Part shown: positions 6,920-15,871 of the stretch, piece after piece
How the letters are laid out: every line of letters starts with the position of its first letter
Position numbering within the stretch: the first letter of the stretch is position 1
Assembly: GCF_030758345.1 (NCBI RefSeq)
Contig: NZ_JAVAMO010000019.1
Location: forward strand, 27,326 to 91,325
Reading direction: 5' to 3'
Origin: Ruegeria discodermiae
Lineage (GTDB): Bacteria > Pseudomonadota > Alphaproteobacteria > Rhodobacterales > Rhodobacteraceae
DNA: 64,000 nucleotides
The notes under the pieces: model-generated
Told to the model about the DNA's origin: nothing
The model's database searches: none
Seen by the model: only the letters and a program-made list of their open reading frames with translations
Made by a program: the position numbers and the translations under genes

Positions 6920-8413
6920 TCACTCAGTGCCGGGTTCGGACGGGCCATTCAGCGCGGTGCCAAAACTCAACGGTACACCTGGAAACACGCCGAAACTGGG
7001 AAAGGGAAGAGGTAAGTTCACGGCCTCGTCTCGCGCCGTGGCGGCTTCGTCTCGCGCTGTGGCGGCCTCGTCTCGTGCCGTGGCGGCTTCGTCTCGCGCT
7101 GTGGCGGCCTCGTCTCGTGCCGTGGCGGCCTCGTCTCGCGCTGCGACGGCTTCATCACGTGCCGTGGCGGCCTCGTCTCGCGCTGCGACGGCTTCATCAC
7201 GTGCCGTGGCGGCCTCGTCTCGCGCTGCGACGGCTTCATCACGTGCCGTGGCGGCCTCGTCTCGTGCCGTGGCGGCCTTGTCTCGCGCCGTGGCGGCTTC
7301 ATCACGTGCTGCGGTAGCTCGGATCTCGGCATTTTCCGCCCGGTCTGCTGCGGCAACAACCGCGCTTCGGATTTCGGCGAGTTCCGCAATTTGCGAGTTG
7401 ATCCAGACCACAAGGAGCAAAGCCACGGCGAAGGTCGCGGCAGGCGATAACCACCACGGCGGCCTTCGGGCACCAGTTCGGGCATGCGGGTTTGGTCGGG
7501 TCGAAGATGGTGGTGGAAGCTCGCCGTCGGTCGCGGGCGACCGTGTTTCGTGAGGGCGATCTGTTGGGTCTTGTTTTGGCGTGTTTGGATTTTGGGTGTT
7601 GCGCGCGTTCGTCAACGACGGTGTCAATTGGCGTACTGAAACGGCCGCAGATCTGGGCGACGGCACGCCCCTTTTCTTAGAGTCCGACGCCTGCGCGCTG
7701 GTTACTGACAGCGCTAGCGCCACTGGAAGCTCCTGGGCCCGAGCCTCAGGCAGCGCGAGTGCCGCGTCAAGCAACGCCTGCGGCGGTGGCGCGCCACCTA
7801 CATCGACGAGACGGCAGAGCGGCGCAGTCGCGTTCGTCAGTCCCGGAGGAAAGATCGAAAAATAATTGTCTGCACGTCGTTCTGCGGGCTCTGCCAGAAA
7901 CAATGCTCGGGCTATTGCGACGGCTAGTGTGTCTCCGGGCGACTGCCAAGGCCGAGGCAGAACGCTCTGGGTTGTGTGATCTCCATCGATGGCGTCGCTG
8001 TCGGCTCCGTTCGCTGCGGCCCGGAAAGCTGCATTGAGGTCGTCGATGGAAACGGGTCTAACGGATTTCCCTGAAATGAGCAATTTGTGCAGGGCATCTC
8101 CCCAAGCCACTGCATCGCGTAGCGCAGCAGTGGCTTGGGGCAGTGCGGTTATGATGGTGAACGGATCGAAACCGGCGGAACCATACTTCAGCTTTGGAAT
8201 CAACTGCCCAGCGAAGCTGCGGTCGTGATGAACAAAGACAACATAATCGTGACCATGAGCAATATGCCCAATGGTTGTTCTGTGGGCAGCATAGTTGTCA
8301 GATAGCAGCCAATTCTTGCTCAAGGGGAGCAGGCTCGTGCGTGTTCGGGCATCTGCTTCCCACATCCAGCCTGTGTGTGGCGGGCCAGAGCGATATACGA
8401 ACAAGCCCTTCAT
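6920..8413 (-). CDS. membrane protein with a 14-heptad coiled coil, last gene of the nine-gene operon
   Basis: A 497-residue protein. Residues 1-240 form a globular, probably cytoplasmic part (starts MKGLFVYRSGPPHTGWMWEA); 240-320 is a Pro/Ser-rich linker; one transmembrane helix lies at about 322-345 (LSPAATFAVALLLVVWIN); then a coiled coil built from 14 near-identical heptads (T/A-ARDEA-A/V) at about 366-464, and a short Pro-rich tail. The start ATG at 8413 follows the stop of the GTPase gene by two bases with GAAAGG upstream, showing coupling. The coiled coil would sit on the far side of the membrane from the N-terminal domain and could be a long rod or oligomerisation stalk. No family recognised. 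An earlier start at 8437 inside the preceding gene lacks support. Confidence 0.75.
   Translation of the reverse strand: MKGLFVYRSGPPHTGWMWEADARTRTSLLPLSKNWLLSDNYAAHRTTIGHIAHGHDYVVFVHHDRSFAGQLIPKLKYGSAGFDPFTIITALPQATAALRDAVAWGDALHKLLISGKSVRPVSIDDLNAAFRAAANGADSDAIDGDHTTQSVLPRPWQSPGDTLAVAIARALFLAEPAERRADNYFSIFPPGLTNATAPLCRLVDVGGAPPPQALLDAALALPEARAQELPVALALSVTSAQASDSKKRGVPSPRSAAVSVRQLTPSLTNARNTQNPNTPKQDPTDRPHETRSPATDGELPPPSSTRPNPHARTGARRPPWWLSPAATFAVALLLVVWINSQIAELAEIRSAVVAAADRAENAEIRATAARDEAATARDKAATARDEAATARDEAVAARDEAATARDEAVAARDEAATARDEAVAARDEAATARDEAATARDEAATARDEAATARDEAATARDEAVNLPLPFPSFGVFPGVPLSFGTALNGPSEPGTE
7021..7314 (-). repeat. tandem 21-base repeat, 14 units, coding for coiled-coil heptads
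   Basis: Fourteen 21-base units alternate two near-identical variants (encoding TARDEAA and AARDEAV types). The unit length equals exactly one heptad, so expansion or contraction keeps both frame and coiled-coil register. Neighbouring units are almost identical in DNA, implying recent duplication or gene conversion, and the array is likely to vary in copy number between strains. Confidence 0.9.
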
Positions 8414-8415
8414 TT

Positions 8416-11400
8416 CTACCTTTCTGCGTCGGCGCATTCATCGAAATAGTGCTGCATTATTTCGAGGTAACGCCTATGAAGCTCTTTGATATCTGCGTGG
8501 CCGCGCAAAAGCCCGCCATCTGTTGCGCCCAAAGCATCGGACAATTGACTTGCAATAACTTCACTATCCTCGAGGCAAATTTCTAGGAACCGTTCATAGC
8601 GCTCAACAAGGATGTCGGAGTGGATGGTGTTTTCAACGCTATCGACCGCCGCACGCATTTTTTCGATTCCGGCGGCTAATTGTTGGAGTCCCTCGGACAG
8701 CGCCTCGCGAGAGAGGACTGTCTCGTCCGCAGCAACGTTGAGGAGGCGTTCGCCAGCCTGAAGGCGTTTTAGCGCTTGTCGCAGTGAATTTGGATTCTCA
8801 TTGTTAAATGTTGGTAGGATACCGTCACCAAAGTCGTCCTTTAGCTGGTTGCGAAGATCCGACGTTTCCGCACGTATCTCTTGGACCAGCTTTTTGGATT
8901 TGGCCGTCAGCGACATGAGCTCTCCTGGCCAGCTTGCAATTTGCTTGTCTAAACTTTGTTGGATACTTGTCAGCGCCGTTGCATTGTCACTTCGTGCCGC
9001 AGCACTTCCAAACCGCACGGTTTCTTCGAACGGTCGTGCATCGAACCCGAGTGATTGGATCGCGGGCAGAATTACTTCAACGTAAATCAATCGCTCGGCG
9101 CGTTCGACTAGACTAGGTTCTTGATGGAGATCGGCGCGTGCTGCGAGAGTTGCCTTGAGCGCCGAGATCAGTTGTTCTACTCGGCGTCGGCCGTTCAACC
9201 TGTGGAGCACAGCAGCCTTTTGGGCATCGCTCTCGAAGCACTTCATTGCCAATTGGGGAAACACAGGATCGTATTCGGCAAATAGACGTAAGAGTGGAGC
9301 TAGAATACCTAGCCAATCCGTTTTGTTTTCTTGGGCAGGCTGGCCAGCTAGTTCGATTAACAGGTCGTTCACATTGCTCTCGGGTTTTGAGAGAATGAAG
9401 CTGACTATGGGGTCTTCGCTGTGGTCTTTGCGCCAAGGTTCGTTTCGCCAAAAGCAGTCGTCGAGCAGAGCTCCATTGACGCGATTAAACAGGCGTGGAT
9501 TTTTTTCTGGTCCACCCGGCAAAGCCCGCTCGAGAGTCTCGTTTGGAACTGGTGCTCCGATTCTTCGGTCGAGCATCTGACGTAGGAAGTCTAATGCTTC
9601 GCTACGGCCATCGCTTTCCGCTTCAACGTCAACTAGGGTGTCAAGTAGCTGCCGAGCCTGTATGAGTGTTGGAAGCAACTCGTCTTCGGCGATTATCTTG
9701 GGCAGTAATCTAGCATGCTCACCGTTTGCCGTCTGAAGCTGTAGCGCATCTAGCCAGTCGACTTCTTTGCTGACAATACTGGCTTGGATCTGTCGGTCAC
9801 CTAGAGTGTGGATTTTAGCTTTCGGATTAATGCCAAGCAAAGTCACAAGCCCATGAATGAGTTGATCCACTGTATGCTTCAGGTTTTGGTCGGTTTCTGC
9901 AGCCAACGTTCTTACTTGGTTCGCAGCTTTGCTGAGGTCCTTTAAAACTCCATTGCCTGACTGGGACAACCAATCTGCCAAGGCCTCTGGCGAAGCAGGC
10001 AATTCAACTGCAACAAGCCGATCCGCCAATAGTTCTTTTCCGTTCTGCGCCTGAATTGAAACATCTGCGATGGATTTGATCAGCGCATCGACTGGAAGTG
10101 AAAGCGCACTGCGCTCGAGATGCCTGCTTAGTACATCGTGGTCGCGTTTAGGGCCGTCGAGGAAGCCGTCACGCTGGACTGTAAGCGCAGCGTGACGGCG
10201 TGAGCGCGCCCATGCCCAAATCTCTTTCCAAAAAGCATGGATACCAGGCAACTCCAAGCCTGACACGACTCCCGGAGCGGCTGAGCAGGTAAAGTTCAAT
10301 ACTACATTCGTCGCAGTAACTTCTATCAGCGTCGACAATAGAGCCCATTCACGCTCAATTAGTCGGTCGACCAAAATGCCAATCGTAGGACTCGAACTGA
10401 GGACTTTTGCTTCCAGCGCTTCGCGCTGGATAAGTGACTTTATTGTAAGTGGACTTTGAAGTCCATCGGACGCCGCTTGAGCTGCACGCCGCAGAAGCAA
10501 GCCGAAGTCGAGCGTCTCTTCGCAAAGCAGGTCGAGTAGCTCTACATCGCTCTTTTGGATTTTGGCTGGAGTCTCGAAGCGCTCAGAACGTAGATCCACC
10601 AGTAGTCGATCGGCCTTATTCGCTATAAGATGGACCGGCGGTACTGGGGCTTCCGCCGTTCCTAGGGAATTAGGTTGTGGGGAAGTGCGATGCGCGTCAA
10701 TCGCGAGCGACATAAGGCGCTTAAAGGATTCGAGTTCGTTTGTTGCCAATGATGCAGTTGTGTCGAGCATAAACGCGAGTGCAGCCGGCGGGCGAAATTC
10801 AAAAATGTACCGCAAGGCGTAGTCCATGACCAAGTCGCCCTGCGGCAGTAGATCTTCGCCTTTCATGTCGATGATTTCGAAGGCCTGAAAATCGTGAACA
10901 CCTGTTGTCGCGATCAAATCGGGAATTTCTGTTTGTGAATGTTGGCCCTTCTTCCACCTTGCCCGGCGGGACGCGATCTTCTGTTTTTCTGATCTACCTT
11001 CTAGCCAGGCGTGGCGAACCTCAGGTAGCATGATGTCGGCGAGTTCGTCATTTGCTACTTTTTCGCGAAGTAACTCGGAACCGAAAAGGAACGAGCTTTT
11101 GCCGACGTAACTGCCGCCGACGAGGGCGATACGCTCTACCACATCATGTGGCATCGGAGCTTGCGGTGCAGGCAAAGCTTCGCGACCTTCACCCCACTCG
11201 AGGCCAAGCCAGCCCTCAAAAAGCGCACCAAGCGCTGGTTCCCCGGCCGCCCAGAAACGGAAAAGACGCTCAAGTGAGCGTTCCGCATCCTGGCTCCATT
11301 TGTCGTTCTCGGCCTCGGGCAGCGGAGCAGAAAGTAAGTCGCGCAGCGCCTCACCGAAGACTCGCCCCTGTCCAGGACCAGAACCGAGGCGACGCGTAGC

Positions 11401-12156
11401 ATGGTGAAAGAGGGCAAGACAACCAGCCGCGATCACTTGGCCTGCTGCCGGATCGCTGCTCTCAGGTCTTGCAAGAGCTTGATTACCAGGTGCGCCGAGC
11501 GCCGCCGCTTCGAATGCCCGCACCTGGCGGAGCAGACAAAGCCGCCATCGCGCCGGCATACCCAAGGCTTCGCTCCCGCGCCGAGGAGCAAAAACCGCGG
11601 CGGCCAGCCTTGTATAGGCTGCCAGCGTGGAGACGAGTCCTTGGTCGACTGGTGATTCACTTAGACCTAGGCCGGTGCCTGTTTCCTGCTGTCTATCCTC
11701 GTCCGCTGCGGGTGAGGAAGCTGCCGCTTGCCAAATGGTTTGCCATAGCGAAAGCCAAGTGGTCTCGCAGTCGGCCGACGGATGGTCAGGAGGGCTCCCC
11801 GTCTCACCCCAACGTACGGCAGGCCAAATGCCCAACACCAAATCGGCTTCGAACGACCGAAAGTCTAACTGTGGTTGACATCGCGAGAAGTCTAGCTCGC
11901 ATCGTTCAGGCGAGGCCCAGATTGTTAGCGCTTCACCTTCTGTAACATCTTTGTACCGTCGGGCCAGCGTTGCCCAAGCCTCAAATACTGGCGCCCAACT
12001 GCAGCTTTCAACTGCCGATGACGTTACCGTCCGGAATGATTCCTCAAGAGCGTGTACGCCGCGCCTCTCCTGGTCGAGACATGCTTCGAGTGCGCCGAGT
12101 TCTTCGGACCAATGGGCAGGCAATGTCTGCTCGTTTAGATTGGATCCATCGTTCAC
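8416..12156 (-). CDS. large P-loop GTPase-like protein of the nine-gene operon
   Basis: A 1246-residue protein. Residues 1-340 are helical; a GTPase domain follows with G1 GGSYVGKSS (about 348-356), a DxxG (DMKG, about 427) and NKAD (about 510), which specify guanine in TRAFAC-type GTPases. About 700 residues of helical, partly coiled-coil sequence make up the rest. No signal peptide or clear membrane helix is seen. It begins with an ATGA overlap with the preceding gene and is coupled to the membrane protein after it. Giant GTPases inside multigene operons are known from predicted conflict systems (GTPase-associated systems) and from secretion-like machines, but I cannot match this one to a named family. 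GTP binding is well supported; role unknown. Confidence 0.75.
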   Translation of the reverse strand: MNDGSNLNEQTLPAHWSEELGALEACLDQERRGVHALEESFRTVTSSAVESCSWAPVFEAWATLARRYKDVTEGEALTIWASPERCELDFSRCQPQLDFRSFEADLVLGIWPAVRWGETGSPPDHPSADCETTWLSLWQTIWQAAASSPAADEDRQQETGTGLGLSESPVDQGLVSTLAAYTRLAAAVFAPRRGSEALGMPARWRLCLLRQVRAFEAAALGAPGNQALARPESSDPAAGQVIAAGCLALFHHATRRLGSGPGQGRVFGEALRDLLSAPLPEAENDKWSQDAERSLERLFRFWAAGEPALGALFEGWLGLEWGEGREALPAPQAPMPHDVVERIALVGGSYVGKSSFLFGSELLREKVANDELADIMLPEVRHAWLEGRSEKQKIASRRARWKKGQHSQTEIPDLIATTGVHDFQAFEIIDMKGEDLLPQGDLVMDYALRYIFEFRPPAALAFMLDTTASLATNELESFKRLMSLAIDAHRTSPQPNSLGTAEAPVPPVHLIANKADRLLVDLRSERFETPAKIQKSDVELLDLLCEETLDFGLLLRRAAQAASDGLQSPLTIKSLIQREALEAKVLSSSPTIGILVDRLIEREWALLSTLIEVTATNVVLNFTCSAAPGVVSGLELPGIHAFWKEIWAWARSRRHAALTVQRDGFLDGPKRDHDVLSRHLERSALSLPVDALIKSIADVSIQAQNGKELLADRLVAVELPASPEALADWLSQSGNGVLKDLSKAANQVRTLAAETDQNLKHTVDQLIHGLVTLLGINPKAKIHTLGDRQIQASIVSKEVDWLDALQLQTANGEHARLLPKIIAEDELLPTLIQARQLLDTLVDVEAESDGRSEALDFLRQMLDRRIGAPVPNETLERALPGGPEKNPRLFNRVNGALLDDCFWRNEPWRKDHSEDPIVSFILSKPESNVNDLLIELAGQPAQENKTDWLGILAPLLRLFAEYDPVFPQLAMKCFESDAQKAAVLHRLNGRRRVEQLISALKATLAARADLHQEPSLVERAERLIYVEVILPAIQSLGFDARPFEETVRFGSAAARSDNATALTSIQQSLDKQIASWPGELMSLTAKSKKLVQEIRAETSDLRNQLKDDFGDGILPTFNNENPNSLRQALKRLQAGERLLNVAADETVLSREALSEGLQQLAAGIEKMRAAVDSVENTIHSDILVERYERFLEICLEDSEVIASQLSDALGATDGGLLRGHADIKELHRRYLEIMQHYFDECADAER

Positions 12157-13331
12157 GACTCATCCCCCCCGAATTCCGCCGTTTCGCGCAGTTCAACTTC
12201 GGCCTCCACCGGCAACTCCAACTCAAGCTGCTGGGCAGTCTCCGGCAGGCTTAGCACCGCTTCGAAGCCGCCAGGCACAAGGCTTAGGACGATAGGAGCC
12301 AAGGGTGCATCATCGACCTGCACAAGCACCCGAGGCGGCGCCCGATCGCGTAGCCGTAGGCGCACTAAGACTCGCGTAGCAAGAGCTACGTCGAAACGAT
12401 CAAGACGACGGCCCACGGCGTTGGCTCGCGGGTAGCCAGGCAGGCGCCGGAGTTCGGTGCCTTTGCCGCGCAGCCATGACATAAGTGGGCCGTGCGGGGC
12501 AAAGGCTGCGGCCAGTTCGGCGTACCAATTCGTAATCGCGTCGGGCATAGGCTCGGTGGGCACGGCCTCAAGCAAGTCGGCCAGCTTAGCCGCTGCAGCC
12601 TGGGCTGTCTTGTCTGCTTTACTAGCAGCGGCGCGCACCAGTGCTAGCACCTCGCCGAGTGCGCGCGAGATATCGTCCACCACTGCGGCAGTCGATCTCG
12701 CTGCCGGTTGACTGGCCGCCATGCGCAGCGCGACCGCCGCAGACTGCCACTCATAGCGGTCATGGGCACTAGCGGACACAGCGGCAGAGCGCATCGCGTC
12801 GGCCAGGGCCGCACCTGCCGCGGCGGTCTCAGGCGTGGCGCCGGGTTCCAAAACAGGAACGATCCAACGCAGAACTCGGCGCCGGCCTTTTCCCGCCGAT
12901 CGGATCTCGGCCAGCACTGTCGCCCCGTCCGCAGCAGCGGTTGCCACCTCTGGGTAAACCTTGAGTTCTGGTTGGATCTGCGCGGATAAGTTCTCGTTTG
13001 GAGCATGGTCGGGTAGTGTCCAAACCAGCCCGAGCACTTGCTCGCCTCTGGCAGGCAAGGCTGCCGACGCTCGGGCGAGCCGCACATATACCCCTTGTGG
13101 AAGCACAACGGAGAGCGCATCGATTTCAACCTTGCCTCCGCCAACACTTGCAATGTTCGCCGCTCCCGATGCGGAATTGAACGGAAGCGCCAGACCCCAG
13201 CCGAGACGGCCGATGCCAGCGGCCGCTTGGGCAAGCGTCCCAAGGGCAAGCCCGCGCAGATGCACCGTTTTTAACGGCTTTCCGTCGTTCGGCACGGGCC
13301 ATTTTTCACGCCATGTCTCAAGTTCGCTCAT
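12153..13331 (-). CDS. operon protein with a TssK-like N-terminal pattern
   Basis: A 392-residue protein. I start at ATG 13331 (MSELETWREKW) because AGGAGGG lies nine bases upstream. The N-terminal 120 residues read GRLGWGLALP, a beta stretch, ALSVVLPQGVYVRL, a run ending in LP, then EQVLGLVWTLPD; this order recalls the shoulder domain of the type VI secretion baseplate protein TssK (WG-x-L ... G-x-x-PDG ... LP ... L-x-LP), though identity is low and no TssJLM partner is present. The middle is Ala-rich and helical and the C-terminus beta-rich and acidic. It overlaps the GTPase gene by four bases. The TssK resemblance is a lead, not an assignment. Confidence 0.6.
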   Translation of the reverse strand: MSELETWREKWPVPNDGKPLKTVHLRGLALGTLAQAAAGIGRLGWGLALPFNSASGAANIASVGGGKVEIDALSVVLPQGVYVRLARASAALPARGEQVLGLVWTLPDHAPNENLSAQIQPELKVYPEVATAAADGATVLAEIRSAGKGRRRVLRWIVPVLEPGATPETAAAGAALADAMRSAAVSASAHDRYEWQSAAVALRMAASQPAARSTAAVVDDISRALGEVLALVRAAASKADKTAQAAAAKLADLLEAVPTEPMPDAITNWYAELAAAFAPHGPLMSWLRGKGTELRRLPGYPRANAVGRRLDRFDVALATRVLVRLRLRDRAPPRVLVQVDDAPLAPIVLSLVPGGFEAVLSLPETAQQLELELPVEAEVELRETAEFGGDES

Positions 13332-13382
13332 ATCCTTAGCCCTCCTGATCGATGCACTAGTGCCCATGCAACGCGACCCACT

Positions 13383-14885
13383 TCACTCAACGTCAAGATT
13401 GCCGGCAATCTTGGTGTCGGTTGTGACTTTCACTTCGTTCTGGGTGATCGTCACCCGATCAGCTATATTGACCTCCGTTGCCCTTAGTGTCGCCCGCCCG
13501 CCTTGCTCTAGAGTCAAAACAGTGTCCGGCTTTGCCTCGGGAGCGCGGGCCGCCAATTCGATGCGCCCCCCCAATAGCGCCATGTCTGCTGCCAGCGCGT
13601 CCGAGAGAGCCGGGCGCGCAAGCCGAGGTGCCCCTAGGATCGCCGGTACCCGCCCGTCCGCAACGGAGATCAGCACCAAATCGCCTGCCTTCCATCGAAC
13701 CTGCAGCCCGGCTTCGTCGGGCCGTTCGAAGGCCGTAGCGCAGGTCACAGCACTGAGCTTGGCAGCATCAGGTGTCGCCCAGTCGACTAGCGCCTGCAGC
13801 GCCGGCTCGACCACCGCATCTCGGCTTGCGGGCTCGACTCTCATCAGCCGTTGCCCCGCCCCCGCTTCGATAGGCTCTACCAGTCGACCAAGCAGTAATG
13901 CTTCTTCCAGCGGAGGCAATGTTCGTTTTGCCAGCGGGTCGGGTACGAGTTCGAGCGTGGCCTGGAAGTTGACGGCGCCACGCTCGGGTGGATCCTCTGC
14001 GAGTGCGTCGTGAAAGAACCGCACTGTGAGGCGACGCAAGAATAGCGACTCACCCTCGAAGACTATCGTCATTGGCTCGCGTGGTAGTTGGAGCTTTTCA
14101 GTCAAAGCCACGGTCGATGGCGTGTTGCCCTGCGCCGCAGTCTTTATCAGTTCGCTGTAGATGCGGCGGCCGTCAACCACTCGAAGCGCCAAGCTTAGCT
14201 GGCATCCCTCTGGCGTATCAGCAAATCCGTCGAGTACCCAAGGCGTGCCGATCTGTAGCTGCCGGTCGGGTTCAGTCTGCGGAAATGCTGTTAGTCGCCA
14301 GTGTGCATCGCCTATTGCACGGCTGGCGGCCACATAGCATGTCGACCGTGCCGCGAGTAGCCCCAACACCCGTTTGCGCCGGCGGCTAGCGCTCTCACCC
14401 GCGCGCGACAAGAATACGACTCCCTCGGGCAGAGCCGCGCCCAGCATAGCCGGGTCAAGCCGACCCGTGGAGGGCGCGAGCTCCAGCCGGCCCGCCCGGG
14501 CCAGAAATTCCTCGACTGCCTGCGAATTTGCGCGCTGCAAGACCTCGAGCGGAGCTGATTGTTCGACCGCCGCTGCCTCGGCCGACAAATGCGTTCCTTC
14601 AGCCCGTAGGCAGTAGCCGAGGCCGTCGGTCCTTACTTCGCATAGATCGCTTTCCGTGAGCGCCGCGAAATATCGGTCGAGCCCACGATCACCCCTAACA
14701 AGCGCCGTCAAACGGCTAATCGGCTCTTCAGGGTCAATGCCAGAACTAAGTGCCGTGCCGCGGAGCAGCCCGGCTTCGAAACCCCGCTTGTTCGGTATGA
14801 CACGATAGTCGAGACGCGCCGTCTCGCCATCAGCGACTACCATCTCGATCCAAAGCGGATCGCCGATATCAACTTTCGCGACCAT
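13383..14885 (-). CDS. 500-residue operon protein with beta-helix-like C-terminal tail
   Basis: A 500-residue protein that is mainly beta-type with an Ala/Glu-rich helical segment at about 100-135. Its last 40 residues (RATLRATEVNIADRVTITQ, then VKVTTDTKIAGNLDVE) have the short alternating V-x-I-x repeats seen in the C-terminal beta-prisms of phage spikes, tail proteins and VgrG/gp5. No enzyme motif is visible. The start at 14885 has GAGGCGGT just upstream and lies six bases after the stop of the 322-residue gene. A structural role is inferred from the tail alone. Confidence 0.6.
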   Translation of the reverse strand: MVAKVDIGDPLWIEMVVADGETARLDYRVIPNKRGFEAGLLRGTALSSGIDPEEPISRLTALVRGDRGLDRYFAALTESDLCEVRTDGLGYCLRAEGTHLSAEAAAVEQSAPLEVLQRANSQAVEEFLARAGRLELAPSTGRLDPAMLGAALPEGVVFLSRAGESASRRRKRVLGLLAARSTCYVAASRAIGDAHWRLTAFPQTEPDRQLQIGTPWVLDGFADTPEGCQLSLALRVVDGRRIYSELIKTAAQGNTPSTVALTEKLQLPREPMTIVFEGESLFLRRLTVRFFHDALAEDPPERGAVNFQATLELVPDPLAKRTLPPLEEALLLGRLVEPIEAGAGQRLMRVEPASRDAVVEPALQALVDWATPDAAKLSAVTCATAFERPDEAGLQVRWKAGDLVLISVADGRVPAILGAPRLARPALSDALAADMALLGGRIELAARAPEAKPDTVLTLEQGGRATLRATEVNIADRVTITQNEVKVTTDTKIAGNLDVE

Positions 14886-14891
14886 ACCGCC

Positions 14892-15860
14892 TCAGAACAA
14901 CAGGCCTGCATCAGCACCCTGGCGGGGCGCTAAGTCCCAGATTGACAGTCCTTCGAAATCGGGACCTTTGACGTCGTAGGCGTTAGGGTTCTTTCCCGTG
15001 CCGTCTGGTGTGTCGCGCAGCGGCTGAGTCAGACCTGCGAAGATACCAGTGCCATCGCGGGCGGCATCTCGAATGACATTTGCGGTACCGTCGGTGAAGC
15101 GACGCGCGAATGCGGCGATTGTTGCAGCTGGCTGCGCTGTGTAGATGCCGTTAAGCGAATATGCAGCGCCGAAAGCACGATTCATCTGCATTGCCGCAGC
15201 CGTACCGTTTCCATCCTTACCCGCGAAGTCTGTGAGTACCTTCCGCATCTCATCTTTCACAATAATCTTGCCGACGTACTGGTCCAGATCCTCCGAAAGT
15301 AGCCATGAGACCAGGCTGCCAGAGCCCTCTACGTTGGCAATCCCAAGCAAATCGATTGTGGTGAAATGGCGATTCTGACCAAAACTGATCGGCCCAGAAA
15401 GATACGTGAGGTTAAGGCGCTTCGCCTCCTGTCCGTCGCTTTCGGCATAGCCATACCATCGTACGCGATGTTCGTCATGGACGCGGCCAGCACGCGCAGC
15501 TTGGTTAACCAGAGCTGGAGTAAAGTCGACAGTTGAGTTGTTCGAACCATTGAAGATCCAATGCGTCAATGCCAGATCGCGCGACTGCGATTGCACTATC
15601 GTCGTGGTTTGGAAGCCTCTAGCGGTGAGAACCGTGCCCGCGGCTGGATCTGCGATTTCGATATCGCCTGCGGGCTTCAGACCAGCACTAGGTGAGGGAT
15701 AGGTATCGTCATTGTAGCCCGTTAGGGCGAGCGTAATCAGCAGGCGAGCAGAGTTCGGATTTCTCTGAAGTTTGCCACCTGGGGTCGAGAAGGGCTGAAC
15801 GTAGAAGTAGCCCGCGATTTCAATGGCTGAACCTCCATCCTGGGTGAATCTGTATGGCAT
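14892..15860 (-). CDS. 322-residue operon protein, structural-type
   Basis: A soluble-looking protein of 322 residues (starts MPYRFTQDGGSAIEIAGYFY), Gly/Asn/Thr-rich with beta character and no catalytic motif I recognise. The ATG at 15860 is preceded by AAGGA, 11 bases after the stop of the 1196-residue gene; longer frames reaching 15965 only read the antisense-rich end of that gene. Composition resembles assembly subunits of tubes or sheaths more than enzymes, but I cannot name a family. Confidence 0.55.
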   Translation of the reverse strand: MPYRFTQDGGSAIEIAGYFYVQPFSTPGGKLQRNPNSARLLITLALTGYNDDTYPSPSAGLKPAGDIEIADPAAGTVLTARGFQTTTIVQSQSRDLALTHWIFNGSNNSTVDFTPALVNQAARAGRVHDEHRVRWYGYAESDGQEAKRLNLTYLSGPISFGQNRHFTTIDLLGIANVEGSGSLVSWLLSEDLDQYVGKIIVKDEMRKVLTDFAGKDGNGTAAAMQMNRAFGAAYSLNGIYTAQPAATIAAFARRFTDGTANVIRDAARDGTGIFAGLTQPLRDTPDGTGKNPNAYDVKGPDFEGLSIWDLAPRQGADAGLLF

Positions 15861-15871
15861 CACGATGTCCT

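Noticed and set aside
7021..7320. Possible CRISPR-like array of short repeats
   Set aside because: The 21-base units are directly abutting with no spacers and encode heptads in frame with a long gene on the minus strand.
6906..7553. Long plus-strand frame over the heptad repeats (ASSRAVA repeats)
   Set aside because: It is the antisense shadow of the 21-base repeat; the minus-strand frame has a ribosome-binding site, coupling and a coherent coiled coil.
12961..14013. 350-residue plus-strand frame
   Set aside because: High-GC antisense frame spanning two well-supported minus-strand genes, with low-complexity Ser/Arg composition and no ribosome-binding site.
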